Part shown: positions 33,336 through 42,809 of the stretch, one piece after another
Layout: each line of letters opens with the position of its first letter
Position numbering within the stretch: the first letter of the stretch is position 1
DNA from: Candidatus Brocadia sp.
GTDB lineage: Bacteria > Planctomycetota > Brocadiia > Brocadiales > Brocadiaceae
Length of the DNA stretch: 64,000 nt
Reading direction: 5' to 3'
NCBI GenBank assembly: GCA_021646415.1
Contig: SOEU01000003.1
Coordinates: 1-64,000, forward strand
Notes under the pieces: model-generated
What the model was told of the DNA's origin: nothing
The model's database searches: none
Seen by the model: only the letters and a program-made list of their open reading frames with translations
Program-made: the position numbers and the translations under genes

Positions 33336-33797
33336 ATGGAAAATTACTCAGCAATAAACCCTTTGCTCATTTCCCAACCACCTTCGGTTGAAGCAATCAA
33401 AAATTTAAGTCAGCAAAAGGATACTAATAATAATGCGCTCTCTCTTAAGAAGGCATCGCAGGATTTCGAATCAATCCTCGTCAATTTTGTCATCGATGCC
33501 ATGTGGAAAACAATACCTAAATCAGACTTATTCGAGGAAAACAATGCGGGAATGGAGACCTACACCGAAATCATGCACAGCGCCCTTTCACAAGATATTG
33601 TTTCCAAGGGAGGTTTTGGAGTTACATCCGTAATTTATAAACAACTGATGCATGATAAAGAATCTGCTGAAAAATCGCTCAACAGACCTCCTCTATTAAA
33701 GGACAATAACAACACCGTTGATTTAAAAAGAGCATATGAAGAAGAGTTAGTCCATAGGAAAAATGGGAAAGACAATAATGGAGTAAATCCATCATGA
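33336..33797 (+). CDS. flgJ: Rod-binding protein (FlgJ N-domain only)
   Basis: The 153-residue protein contains LKKASQDFESILVNFVIDAMWKTIP and the conserved MHSALSQDIVSKGGFGVTSVIYKQL. This matches the N-terminal rod-cap domain of FlgJ. The muramidase half found in proteobacterial FlgJ is absent, as in many non-proteobacteria. It helps rod assembly in the periplasm. The stop overlaps flgN (ATGA). Confidence 0.85.
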   Translation: MENYSAINPLLISQPPSVEAIKNLSQQKDTNNNALSLKKASQDFESILVNFVIDAMWKTIPKSDLFEENNAGMETYTEIMHSALSQDIVSKGGFGVTSVIYKQLMHDKESAEKSLNRPPLLKDNNNTVDLKRAYEEELVHRKNGKDNNGVNPS

Positions 33798-34294
33798 ATA
33801 CCTTATTAGACAAATTAACTGATACGATTGACCGATTATCTATCGTTTACGATAAATTGCTTGAAACTGCAAAAACAAAACAGCACTGCCTGATATCGGG
33901 AAATATTGAAGAACTGGAAATGCTTCTCTATCAGGAAAAAAATCAGGCCGAAATTGCCCAGTTCCTCGAAGAAAAAAGGCAGAATATCATAATCAGATAT
34001 TGCAAAGAAAACAATGTGCGGGGAAAAAATGTTACCATGAGATCATTGATGAATAACATGGATAATTTGCATAGGGAGAGGACCGGCAGCCTGCTAAACA
34101 AATTAACACAGTCAATAAAGCAATTACAGAAGGTAAACCAGACCAATACGACCCTCACTCATTATTCACTTGAGATTACTGAAGATATTATAAAAATATT
34201 TTGCCCCCCTGCATTTCAATACCCGATATACCACCCTACGGGAAAAATTCAGGAACATGAGCTGCCTATGGTTTTAATTGATACAGAAATATAA
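33794..34294 (+). CDS. flgN: FlgN-family export chaperone
   Basis: The 166-residue helical protein has LDKLTDTIDRLSIVYDKLLETAKTK, then QHCLISGNIEELEMLLYQEKNQAEIAQFLEEKRQ and QSIKQLQKVNQTNTTLTHYS. Pattern and position fit FlgN, the chaperone of FlgK and FlgL, which are encoded next. Start ATG overlaps the flgJ stop. It ends 14 bases before the flgK start. Confidence 0.82.
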   Translation: MNTLLDKLTDTIDRLSIVYDKLLETAKTKQHCLISGNIEELEMLLYQEKNQAEIAQFLEEKRQNIIIRYCKENNVRGKNVTMRSLMNNMDNLHRERTGSLLNKLTQSIKQLQKVNQTNTTLTHYSLEITEDIIKIFCPPAFQYPIYHPTGKIQEHELPMVLIDTEI

Positions 34295-34307
34295 GGAGAG
34301 TTTGAAT

Positions 34308-36269
34308 ATGTCTTCGGATTTACAAATTGGTTTAAGTGGTATATTAGCTGCTCAACGTGCCATGTTGGTCACAGCCCACAATATTTCGAACTCAAATACA
34401 AAAGGTTATACAAGACAGTCAACCGTCATGGCAACAAAACTCCCCATGATGACAACTGCAGGCACCATTGGACAGGGCGTAGAGATTGTAAAGATAATCA
34501 GGCATAAAGATGACTACCTCAACAGCCGTTTGAGAGATATTTCATCATCCCTTGGCAATGCATCTATACAAAGTCAGTATCTCAGAGAACTGGAAACCGT
34601 TTTTAATGAAACTTCTGAAGCCAGCTTAAATAACGCATTGGCGTCTTTTTTTAGAGGCATAAATGACCTTTCACAAAATGTGCAAAATATAAGTTCCCGC
34701 GCAACCCTTTTAGAAAAGGCCAATACACTGACCGATACCTTTCATAGAACCGTAAATGAACTGAATCAGATGAAAATATTTGTCAAGCAAAGTATAGATA
34801 GCAAAATATCGGATGCCAACAATCTGACCGCAAACATTGCGAGTATAAACAAACAAATCTCTGCCTTGAAAGTAAAAGGCATTGAGTCCAACGACCTATT
34901 AGATAAAAGAGAGGCGTTGTTGCTTGATCTCAGCAAGTTGATCAACATCACTGTTATTACCCAGGATAATGGAATAGTGAATGTCGCGACATCGGGCGGG
35001 ACTTTAGTATCAGGTACAAGTTCCACAAGCATCTCTTCTGAGGTCGATGCATCCGGAACCATTAATATCGTAAATTCCAGGAGTACAAATTCAAAATATG
35101 CCTTCAAAAGCGGGGAAATAAAAGGATTGCAAAGCTTTTATAATGAAACTATTGTGGATTACGATGATAAACTCGATACACTGGCATCTGGTCTTATAAA
35201 AGATATCAATCGCATTCATAGCGAGGGCGTAGGACTGTCTGGTGAATTTGCCAGTATGCTGTCAACCAACACAGTATCAAGTACCGCCGCGGCGTTAGAT
35301 TCAGCCGGGCTGGATATTACACCCGATTCAGGAGATATTTATATTACGGTAATCAATACAAGCACTGGAGAAGTAACAAAGAACAAAATTTCTGTGGATG
35401 TTACAACAGATTCCCTTACTGACCTCCAGACCTCCATAGACGGTCTTGCAAACATTTCAGCATCCATCGTGGACAACAAGCTTCTCATCAAAGCCGATTC
35501 TGGTTACAAATACAATTTTTCGTATGCCTTAGACCCAAATCCTGGGTCACTGGGAAGCTCCACGGTTTCCGTTTCAGGTATTTACTCAGGACAATCTAAC
35601 GATGTATATACTTTTACCGCCCTGGGTACCGGCACAATCGGGAGCACTGCGGGACTCCAGATTGAGGTGAAGAACAGCAGTGGAGCGGTTATAGCAACAC
35701 TCGACGTAGGCAGTAATTACACACCAGGAAATATAATCAATGTCGCAAATGGAGTCTCTCTCTCTCTTTCTGGCGATGCAATCACTGCAAGCGATACACT
35801 TTCATTAGACGTTATAAGCGATTCAGATACAACCGATTTACTGGCCGCGTTAGGAATAAATACTTTCTTCAGTGGATCCGATGCCTCTGATATAACCGTA
35901 AATTCTGATATTAGTAAAGATGTATCGTTGATTGCTGCTTCGACAGGCGAGGTAGGAAATAACACAAATGCGTTGCGTTTAGCCGCATTACAGGATGACG
36001 CCAGTGCTATCGATAATACGACATTTGCTGATTATCTGCACCAGATTGCATCGTCATTGGGAGAGGAAGCCAGCAATGCCTATAAATCTGAAGAAAGTTT
36101 TACCGCTTTAGAAACAAGTCTGGGAAATCGCAGGGATGAGGTATCAGGCGTCTCCACCGACGAAGAATTGGTCAACCTGATAAGGTTTCAACAGGCTTAT
36201 CAAGCCTCTGCAAAATATATCTCCATCGTTGACGGGCTTGTTGAAAGATTATTGAGTTCCTTTGGCTAA
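34308..36269 (+). CDS. flgK: Hook-associated protein 1
   Basis: From ATG 34308 (AAGGAGAG ahead) it has 653 residues. N-terminal LQIGLSGILAAQRAMLVTAHNISNSNTKGY and C-terminal LVNLIRFQQAYQASAKYISIVDGLVE are FlgK-specific. The central region carries Ser/Thr-rich repeats and is longer than in E. coli. FlgK joins hook and filament. An upstream in-frame ATG at 34278 overlaps flgN and is unlikely. Confidence 0.95.
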   Translation: MSSDLQIGLSGILAAQRAMLVTAHNISNSNTKGYTRQSTVMATKLPMMTTAGTIGQGVEIVKIIRHKDDYLNSRLRDISSSLGNASIQSQYLRELETVFNETSEASLNNALASFFRGINDLSQNVQNISSRATLLEKANTLTDTFHRTVNELNQMKIFVKQSIDSKISDANNLTANIASINKQISALKVKGIESNDLLDKREALLLDLSKLINITVITQDNGIVNVATSGGTLVSGTSSTSISSEVDASGTINIVNSRSTNSKYAFKSGEIKGLQSFYNETIVDYDDKLDTLASGLIKDINRIHSEGVGLSGEFASMLSTNTVSSTAAALDSAGLDITPDSGDIYITVINTSTGEVTKNKISVDVTTDSLTDLQTSIDGLANISASIVDNKLLIKADSGYKYNFSYALDPNPGSLGSSTVSVSGIYSGQSNDVYTFTALGTGTIGSTAGLQIEVKNSSGAVIATLDVGSNYTPGNIINVANGVSLSLSGDAITASDTLSLDVISDSDTTDLLAALGINTFFSGSDASDITVNSDISKDVSLIAASTGEVGNNTNALRLAALQDDASAIDNTTFADYLHQIASSLGEEASNAYKSEESFTALETSLGNRRDEVSGVSTDEELVNLIRFQQAYQASAKYISIVDGLVERLLSSFG

Positions 36270-36616
36270 ATTAGGCCGGGTTTTAAAAGGCAAAACCAAA
36301 CAACCTTCTTGCCATTCAGAACGCATATGAGGAATTTTGACATCGTAAGATTTCTCTTTGGCAAGGATGCCTGTCCCGCGAAAACAGCTTGTGTAGGGTG
36401 CGTCCTACGCACAGTTCATACGGTGAATTATTTTTGGTGCGTAGGACGCACCCTACTATGGCTCAATTGGTTAACATACAAGCAGTTAGCTTTCTGCAAT
36501 TAGCAATTCAGCGCTGGCATCCATCTGTCAACTGTTGGCATTTAGCTGAGCGCTGATCACAGATAGCTTTCACGGAAATGTTCATTTGTAAGAAAATATT
36601 TATGGAGGATTAAATA
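36270..36616. other. Intergenic region between flgK and flgL with a large inverted repeat
   Basis: The gap contains the 20-bp inverted repeat at 36393-36456 and low-complexity gctttctgcaattagcaattcag segments. No gene is supported. The flgL ribosome site is TGGAGGA near 36603. Confidence 0.5.
36393..36456. repeat. 20-bp inverted repeat gtagggtgcgtcctacgcac
   Basis: Arms at 36393-36412 and 36437-36456 are perfect complements with a 24-base loop. A partly decayed piece (gtgggacgcgccctacgc) lies near 18484. This is a repeat family known from many genomes. Confidence 0.8.
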
Positions 36617-37528
36617 ATGTCATTCAGAATAGCTCAGGAAAGTATGAACAGAACTACTCTTTCTAACATAAATCTCAACTTTAAAAAAATGCAGGAAATA
36701 CAGGAAAAGCTGTCGAGCGGAAAACAAATAAACCGCCCCTCAGACAATCCTTCGGGTACACGTAAAATCCTTGGATTAAAGACAGAAGAAATTCAATTCC
36801 AACAATATTCAGATAATACTGAGATTGCTAAAGAGCAAATAAACTATACATTCAATACCCTTGAGAGCATTCAGGAAATCCTGGCTCAAGTAAAGGAACT
36901 GACCATGCAAGCTACGAACGACACACTTGGGCAATCCGAAAGAAGGATCATCGCCAGTGAGTTGAATGAATTGTTGGAATCTGTTCTGCAATTCTCAAAC
37001 ATGGATAACGATGGTCAATATATATTCTCAGGCACCAAAACTTCCACAATCCCCTTTTCAGCTATGCGCGATGGCAACGGCAAAATATCCTCAATATCTT
37101 ATGTAGGTAACAATGAAGAAATTAAATACCAAATAGGTCCAAATACGTACATACAAGTGAACATAGCCGGTGGAACATTCTTTCAAAATAACGGTGTTTT
37201 CTCGACCTTAATCTCGTTAAGAGATGCGCTCGAATCAAGTACCTTTGATTCTTCCGCTTTTCTTGATCTGAGAAGTACTTTGGACACCACAACAAGCACT
37301 TTATTATCAGAGATTACCAAGTTCGGAGCAAAGTCAAGCAGGTTGGAATTGACTGCACACAGCCTTGAAAACTCCCGAATAGCATTGAAAGAATTAATAT
37401 CATACACTGAAGATGCTGATATAGCGTCTTTGATTATGGAATTGAAGCATCAGGAAAACATCCTGCAATCCTCGCTGGAAACAGGCGCACGGATTATTCA
37501 ACCCACCCTTCTTGATTTTTTGCGATAA
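36617..37528 (+). CDS. flgL: Hook-associated protein 3
   Basis: The 303-residue flagellin-like protein shows SFRIAQESMNRTTLSNINLNFKKMQE, QEKLSSGKQINRPSDNPSGT at the N-terminus and TEDADIASLIMELKHQENILQSSLETGARI at the C-terminus. It forms the second junction zone next to the filament. TGGAGGA ribosome site. Next are fliW and csrA, which control the filament protein. Confidence 0.94.
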   Translation: MSFRIAQESMNRTTLSNINLNFKKMQEIQEKLSSGKQINRPSDNPSGTRKILGLKTEEIQFQQYSDNTEIAKEQINYTFNTLESIQEILAQVKELTMQATNDTLGQSERRIIASELNELLESVLQFSNMDNDGQYIFSGTKTSTIPFSAMRDGNGKISSISYVGNNEEIKYQIGPNTYIQVNIAGGTFFQNNGVFSTLISLRDALESSTFDSSAFLDLRSTLDTTTSTLLSEITKFGAKSSRLELTAHSLENSRIALKELISYTEDADIASLIMELKHQENILQSSLETGARIIQPTLLDFLR

Positions 37529-37801
37529 AAATATTGTTTAAAAATTACTCATTGCTGTAAAGAAATTATACCCACTTCCATAGCGACGGATACTAATCCG
37601 GAAGAATTTTCCCCTCACCCTTCTCCTGATTACATTTTTATCAAAAATCTATATCACAAAAAAATCTATAACTATCAACAAGGATACACCATAGGACATT
37701 ATTACCCTCCGGCACATTAGGGTATTTTCAGATGGTATAATCTTTGCTAAATACACTTTATAAAAGTACATCACTTTAAAATTTTAAGATAGGAGTAAAA
37801 A

Positions 37802-38269
37802 ATGTTAAAAATGGAAGACAGACAACTAAAAAACAGCAATACACTGAATTTATCAACAGAAAAATTTGGTAATTTACGCATCGAAAAAGAAAACATTATA
37901 ACGTTTGAAAGTGGTCTGCTGGGATTTGAAGATTTGAAGCAATTTGTTATCGTTGATATCGAAGAATGCCTTCCCTTCGAATGGCTGGTTTCGATAAAAG
38001 ACCCTCTCATTGCTTTTCCAATCCTGAATCCCATGCCCTTTTTTTCCGACTATAATCCGATAAAGTCCATAGGTGACCTGTCATCACTAGGCATCAAGGA
38101 TACAAAAAACGTTGAAATATTTTGTACGGTCACCTTAGGGAATAGTCCATCAAACGTTACCATGAATCTCAAAGGCCCTATAATTATCAACATGAAAAAT
38201 AAAAAAGGAAAACAATTTATAGTAACTGAAGACTATTATAGTTTACATCATCCACTTGTTCGAACTTAA
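37802..38269 (+). CDS. fliW: Flagellin assembly/translation factor FliW
   Basis: The 155-residue protein shows KFGNLRIEKENIITFESGLLGFEDLKQFVI, EWLVSIKDPLIAFPILNP and the NMKNKKGKQFI end block typical of FliW. FliW binds CsrA allosterically and flagellin, releasing CsrA from flagellin mRNA when flagellin is low in the cytoplasm. The immediate csrA neighbour supports this partner switch. The flagellin gene itself is outside the window. Confidence 0.95.
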   Translation: MLKMEDRQLKNSNTLNLSTEKFGNLRIEKENIITFESGLLGFEDLKQFVIVDIEECLPFEWLVSIKDPLIAFPILNPMPFFSDYNPIKSIGDLSSLGIKDTKNVEIFCTVTLGNSPSNVTMNLKGPIIINMKNKKGKQFIVTEDYYSLHHPLVRT

Positions 38270-38298
38270 TTCATCAATTTTCAGAAAGGTGAAATATC

Positions 38299-38574
38299 GT
38301 GTTAATACTGACAAGGAAGTTAGGAGAAAGCATTACCATAGGCGATGAGATAAAAGTTACTATTGTAGACTGTCAGGGTAAACAGGTCAAACTGGGTATC
38401 ATTGCACCGAAACATATTAAGGTTCACCGAGAAGAAATATTTGAAAAGATCCAGGAAGAAAACAAAAAGGCAGCCTCGGTATCCAAACATGCCATAGCTG
38501 AAATTGCTCAAAAGTTACGGGAGAACCCTAAACAAACAAATTCAAAGGAAAAAGAACCAGTTTCTTCTCTATAA
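38299..38574 (+). CDS. csrA: Carbon storage regulator CsrA
   Basis: The 91-residue protein matches CsrA ([49 protein letters not shown]), an RNA-binding dimer that blocks ribosome sites with GGA motifs. Starts with GTG at 38299 after AAAGGTG. The C-terminal extension after residue 58 is longer (33 residues, Lys/Ser-rich) than in E. coli CsrA (61). It is under FliW control and probably represses flagellin. Confidence 0.95.
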   Translation: MLILTRKLGESITIGDEIKVTIVDCQGKQVKLGIIAPKHIKVHREEIFEKIQEENKKAASVSKHAIAEIAQKLRENPKQTNSKEKEPVSSL

Positions 38575-38597
38575 ATTTTAAATAAAGGAAAATAACC

Positions 38598-39716
38598 ATG
38601 CTAAATTTAATGAAAAATAATTCATTACAAACTGTACCCATCAGCGGGAACCATAAAGACAATCATACCAATTTTGAAACCAACTTAACACTCGCAAATG
38701 CAAACATTGAAAAAGGCAACTGGGAGGAGGCTTATTCGTATCTAAAGACGGCAGTCGAAATGAACCCTGATTATTCACAAGGATACAATCACCTTGGTAT
38801 TTTTTTTGCCAGAAAAAAAAACTATACAGAGGCAATTAACAACTTCAAAAAAGCATTACAAGTGGATTTTTCCTTGACAGAAGCACATTACAATCTTGCC
38901 GTTTTGTATATGGAACGCAAAGAATACAATATGGCACTTTCACATTTTAAAGAGGTTGTACTTGCGAATCCCGGCGACCATGAAACTTACTACCTCATGG
39001 GATTGTGCTGCATCCATAATAATCTGGAGAATGAAGCTGAATCCTTCCTTTCTGAGTCTCACAGGTTAAAGCCGGAATCCATACCGACAGCCATATCCCT
39101 TTGTAAACTCCTCATAAAGAAAAGTAATTATACAAAGGCTAAAAACATACTTTTGCAGATCCTTATGAATGATTCTTCGCTTCCCGAAGTGAATCTTCTG
39201 CTCGGTATCATCAATAAAATTCAAAAAAAGTATATCAAAGCACTGCACTATTTCAGAGAAGCGTTGCTCAAAGACAAAAACAACACTGAGGCGTATAACC
39301 TGCTGGGCGAGTGCTGCGTGGAGTCGGGTATGGATAAACAGGCGGAAACCTTCTTCGCAATGGCTATTAAACTTGACAACTCATACCTGGAGGCATTTTA
39401 CAACCTTGGAAATCTTTATTACAAGCAGGAAAAATATGGAGATGCCATTTTCACCCTGGAAGAATTTATGAAAAACAAAGAGGCGGCTGACAGTATCAAC
39501 TCACTGTGGTCAGAAACCACCCGGACAGATAATGACAAAGTAGTACCCCTCTATAATTTACTGGGACATTGTTATAAAATGGCTAAAAACCACCTTAAAG
39601 CGCGGACCATCTGGGAAAAGTCATTAGCAATACAATCCCAGCAACAAGACATAAAAGCCTTTTTAGCCGATTTGCCACAACCATTACATAAACGGATTAG
39701 CCTTACAATTGATTAA
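38598..39716 (+). CDS. TPR-repeat protein
   Basis: The 372-residue soluble protein has about nine TPR-like repeats: GNWEEAYSYLKTAVEMNP, DYSQGYNHLGIFFARKKNYTEAI, AHYNLAVLYMERKEYNMAL, EAFYNLGNLYYKQEKYGDAI and more. There is no signal peptide. It starts 23 bases after csrA, so it is probably co-transcribed with the flagellar regulators. It may scaffold glycosyltransferase or flagellin modification. Function is inferred only from repeats and position. Confidence 0.85.
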   Translation: MLNLMKNNSLQTVPISGNHKDNHTNFETNLTLANANIEKGNWEEAYSYLKTAVEMNPDYSQGYNHLGIFFARKKNYTEAINNFKKALQVDFSLTEAHYNLAVLYMERKEYNMALSHFKEVVLANPGDHETYYLMGLCCIHNNLENEAESFLSESHRLKPESIPTAISLCKLLIKKSNYTKAKNILLQILMNDSSLPEVNLLLGIINKIQKKYIKALHYFREALLKDKNNTEAYNLLGECCVESGMDKQAETFFAMAIKLDNSYLEAFYNLGNLYYKQEKYGDAIFTLEEFMKNKEAADSINSLWSETTRTDNDKVVPLYNLLGHCYKMAKNHLKARTIWEKSLAIQSQQQDIKAFLADLPQPLHKRISLTID

Positions 39717-39771
39717 GCTGTAATCGTATCTCAAAATTGAACCATAGGGATAAGTTTCTAAGACGTCTCAT

Positions 39772-40749
39772 ATGAATAATCAAATTCACAAGTTAACAGA
39801 GAAGTTTTATGGTTCATTGTACCGGATCCGCAGGGTTGAAGAAGAAATTGCGAGGATTTATCATACGGACAAAATTAAAAGCCCGGTTCATTTATCAATT
39901 GGTCAGGAAGCCATTTCGGTGGGTGTTTGCGAAGCACTAAGACCGGATGACACAGTCTTTGGAACTTACAGAGGTCATGCAATGTATCTTGCTAAGGGTG
40001 GAAATCTGAAGAAGATGATTGCAGAACTTTATGGGAAATCGACTGGCTGTTCAAAAGGTAAGGGCGGATCAATGCACCTCATCGATATCGCCAGGGGAGT
40101 CATGGGCACTTCCGCAATCGTTGGTACAACAATCCCCCTTTCCGTTGGTTATGCCTATGCACTAAAGTACAAAAAGTCAGATTCCATAGTCGTAAGCTTT
40201 TTTGGTGACGGTGCAGTTGATGAGGGGGCATTCCATGAAAGTATGAATTTCGCCACCTTGAAAAGATTACCGATATTGTTTATCTGTGAAAACAACCTCT
40301 ATGCAATACATTCTCATCATTTACGACGGCGGCATTCTGATAATATCTACGAGCGGGCACGGACTTATGGCATGAGGGCAGAGCGGATTGATGATGGTGA
40401 TATATTCAAAATATACGAATTTACCAATAATTATGTCAAACAGAGTATGCTGGGAAACATAATGCCTGTATTTCTTGAATGCATCACGTATCGATGGAAA
40501 GAGCATGTTGGCCCTAACGATGATTTCCATTTAGGATACAGAACCAAAGACGAAGCTGAATATTGGATACAAAATGACCAGCTAAAAAAATTGAAATCAT
40601 TTTTAGATACTGATATTTCAACCAAAATCGAATCCGAAATTGAGCTGGAGATTAAAGACGCCTTTGAATTTGCTGAGGAAAGCCATTTCCCTGAAGCAAA
40701 CGAACTTTATACTGATCTTTTTAAGGACTCAAAATGCAACGGATTTTGA
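39772..40749 (+). CDS. TPP-dependent 2-oxo acid dehydrogenase E1-type alpha subunit
   Basis: The 325-residue E1 alpha fold shows HLSIGQEAISVGVCEAL, FGTYRGHAMYLAKG, the TPP/Mg motif FFGDGAVDEGAFHESMN-FA and CENNLYAIHSHH. A pyruvate-type loop with RRRHSDNIYERARTYGM follows. Normally it decarboxylates pyruvate or acetoin with E1 beta and passes the acyl group to E2. No E2 or E3 is present here and the gene opens a sugar locus, so a carboligase-like or decarboxylating role in nucleotide-sugar chemistry is plausible. It overlaps the beta gene by 16 bases. Confidence 0.87.
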   Translation: MNNQIHKLTEKFYGSLYRIRRVEEEIARIYHTDKIKSPVHLSIGQEAISVGVCEALRPDDTVFGTYRGHAMYLAKGGNLKKMIAELYGKSTGCSKGKGGSMHLIDIARGVMGTSAIVGTTIPLSVGYAYALKYKKSDSIVVSFFGDGAVDEGAFHESMNFATLKRLPILFICENNLYAIHSHHLRRRHSDNIYERARTYGMRAERIDDGDIFKIYEFTNNYVKQSMLGNIMPVFLECITYRWKEHVGPNDDFHLGYRTKDEAEYWIQNDQLKKLKSFLDTDISTKIESEIELEIKDAFEFAEESHFPEANELYTDLFKDSKCNGF

Positions 40750-41777
40750 GTTATCCAGAAGCAATAAAGGAAGCTATTGAGCAGGAAATGACTCAAAACC
40801 CTTCAGTAATTGTTCTGGGACAAGGCATAGATGACCCTAAAGGCACCTTGGGAACCACAAAGGGACTTGTAGACAAATTTGGCACTGAAAGAGTCTTTGA
40901 TACCCCCCTGGCTGAAGATGGTATGACAGGAGTTGCCATAGGTGCAGCCCTCGCTGGCCTAAGGCCGATACATACTCATATAAGAATGGATTTTGTATTG
41001 TTAGCTATGAACCAGCTTATTAATATGGCAGCAAAAATGCGGTATATGTTTGGCGGAGAAGTATTCATTCCCATGGTTGTTCGCTCTATCATTGGTAAGA
41101 GTTGGGGACAAGGGGCTCAACATTCACAGAGTATTTATCCGTTGCTTATGAATATTCCCGGACTCAAAATATTTGCCCCTTCAACACCATATGATGCAAA
41201 AGGATGTTTGACACAGGGCATTCGAGACGATAACCCGGTCCTTTTTATAGAACATAGGCTCCTTTATTATCAACGTGGTTATGTACCAACCGGGAACTAT
41301 ACCGTACCTTTCGGGAAAGCAAGGATTCTTGCTAATGGAGAAGACATCACCCTGGTTGGAATTTCACAAATGGCTATTGAATGTTTGAGGGCACGTCAAT
41401 ACTTGAAAGAAATTCATATAGAGGCGGAGGTCATAGACCCGGTATCCCTTAGCCCTTTGGATATAAATACAATTCTAGATTCAGCATTAAAAACAAAGAG
41501 GCTCATGGTAATAGACAATGCATGGATGACGTGCGGGGCTGGCGCAGAGATAATTACCCAACTTATTGAAAGAAATCTACCCAGAGATGTGGTACTTAAG
41601 AGAATGGGGTTTGCGTCTGTACCGTGTCCAACAACACCATCACTTGAACGATATTTTTATCCCGATGCAAAAACAATCGCACTGAATGCGTACCAGATGC
41701 TATTTTCGGGCAAAAAGACATGGCAACCTCGTACTGAATTACAAATCGAGGAAGTAGAGTTCAAGGGGCCATTTTGA
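40734..41777 (+). CDS. TPP-dependent 2-oxo acid dehydrogenase E1-type beta subunit
   Basis: The 347-residue transketolase-like beta subunit shows SVIVLGQGIDDPKGTLGTTKGL, DTPLAEDGMTGVAIGAAL, GLRPIHTHIRMDF, the SWGQGAQHSQSIYPLLMNIPGLKIFAPSTPYDAK block, and the C-terminal EVIDPVSLSPLDINTI domain. It pairs with the alpha gene just upstream. The start overlaps the alpha stop by 16 bases. It is followed 25 bases later by a nucleotide-sugar dehydratase-like gene. It lacks any lipoyl partner nearby. Confidence 0.88.
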   Translation: MQRILSYPEAIKEAIEQEMTQNPSVIVLGQGIDDPKGTLGTTKGLVDKFGTERVFDTPLAEDGMTGVAIGAALAGLRPIHTHIRMDFVLLAMNQLINMAAKMRYMFGGEVFIPMVVRSIIGKSWGQGAQHSQSIYPLLMNIPGLKIFAPSTPYDAKGCLTQGIRDDNPVLFIEHRLLYYQRGYVPTGNYTVPFGKARILANGEDITLVGISQMAIECLRARQYLKEIHIEAEVIDPVSLSPLDINTILDSALKTKRLMVIDNAWMTCGAGAEIITQLIERNLPRDVVLKRMGFASVPCPTTPSLERYFYPDAKTIALNAYQMLFSGKKTWQPRTELQIEEVEFKGPF

Positions 41778-41802
41778 TTAACCATAGAGGGGATTCCACA
41801 GT

Positions 41803-42795
41803 ATGAAAATTTTGATTACAGGCATAACTGGCTTTGTAGGCAGTCATCTTGCTGAATACGTCCTTAATTTGAAAGAGGGACACGAAATTTATGGCCTGTG
41901 CAGGTGGAGAAGCCCGAAAGATAATCTGGCTACGATTTATAACAACATAAAGATGGTTGAGGCTGACCTTTGTGACCTGAGTGGTCTGTTACGACATTTT
42001 AAGACCATCAAGCCCGACATCATCTTTCATCTGGCAGCACAAAGTTACGTCCTGACCAGCTTCAATACCCCTGTACAGACCCTCTGGACAAACGTCATTG
42101 GCACGGCAAATCTGCTTGAGGCCGTTCGCCTTTCTGAAATTAATCCTGTTATCCATATTTGTTCCTCCTCTGAGGTCTATGGGCAGGTTTCAGAGGAAGA
42201 AGTCCCCATTAAGGAATCCTGCCCCTTTAGACCTGCCTCTCCCTATGCCGTAAGTAAGGTAGGCGAGGACATGATTGCTTATCAATACTGGGTTTCTTAC
42301 AAGATTAAAACTATTCGGACAAGGATGTTTACCCATACTGGCCCCAGGCGAGGCGATGTCTTTGCAATGTCGTTTTTTGGGAAACAAATTGCCGCCGCTG
42401 AATTGGGTCTCAGAGAACCTGTTATACACGTAGGTAACTTGAAATCTGTCAGAACCTTCTGTGACGTAAGAGATGCTGTAAAGGCTTACTGGCTTTTAGT
42501 GAACAAATGTAACCCCGGAGAGGTGTATAATATCGGCGGTGATACAATACTGACAATTGGGGATGCATTGGAAAAGATGCTCTCATTTTCAGGGAAAAAA
42601 TGTGAAGTAAAGGTTGATCTTAACCTTTTGAGACCTTCGGACGTAACACTTCAGATCCCATCTACTGAAAAATTCAGAAAAGAAACTGGATGGAAGCCTG
42701 AGATACCGCTTGAAAAGACACTCAAAGACATATTGGATTACTGGAGATATGAACTTTCCCGCTGCCCATGGAAGGCACTTACTGTTGAAAAATAG
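41803..42795 (+). CDS. NAD-dependent sugar SDR, GDP-mannose 4,6-dehydratase-like
   Basis: The 330-residue extended SDR has GITGFVGSHLAEY (Rossmann), IIFHLAAQSYVLTSFNTP, Ser-cluster CSSSEVYG and catalytic SPYAVSK (Tyr-x3-Lys). TRMFTHTGPRRGDVFAMSF is close to Gmd/Rmd enzymes. It probably makes a 4-keto-6-deoxy nucleotide sugar (GDP-linked given the neighbours). It is followed 14 bases later by another SDR. The similarity is at family level. Confidence 0.85.
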   Translation: MKILITGITGFVGSHLAEYVLNLKEGHEIYGLCRWRSPKDNLATIYNNIKMVEADLCDLSGLLRHFKTIKPDIIFHLAAQSYVLTSFNTPVQTLWTNVIGTANLLEAVRLSEINPVIHICSSSEVYGQVSEEEVPIKESCPFRPASPYAVSKVGEDMIAYQYWVSYKIKTIRTRMFTHTGPRRGDVFAMSFFGKQIAAAELGLREPVIHVGNLKSVRTFCDVRDAVKAYWLLVNKCNPGEVYNIGGDTILTIGDALEKMLSFSGKKCEVKVDLNLLRPSDVTLQIPSTEKFRKETGWKPEIPLEKTLKDILDYWRYELSRCPWKALTVEK

Positions 42796-42809
42796 CAAAG
42801 GGAGGATAG

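Noticed and set aside
39772-41777. Ordinary pyruvate dehydrogenase operon
   Set aside because: No E2, E3 or lipoyl domain gene follows; the next genes are nucleotide-sugar enzymes. The ordinary reading is still possible if E2/E3 lie elsewhere.
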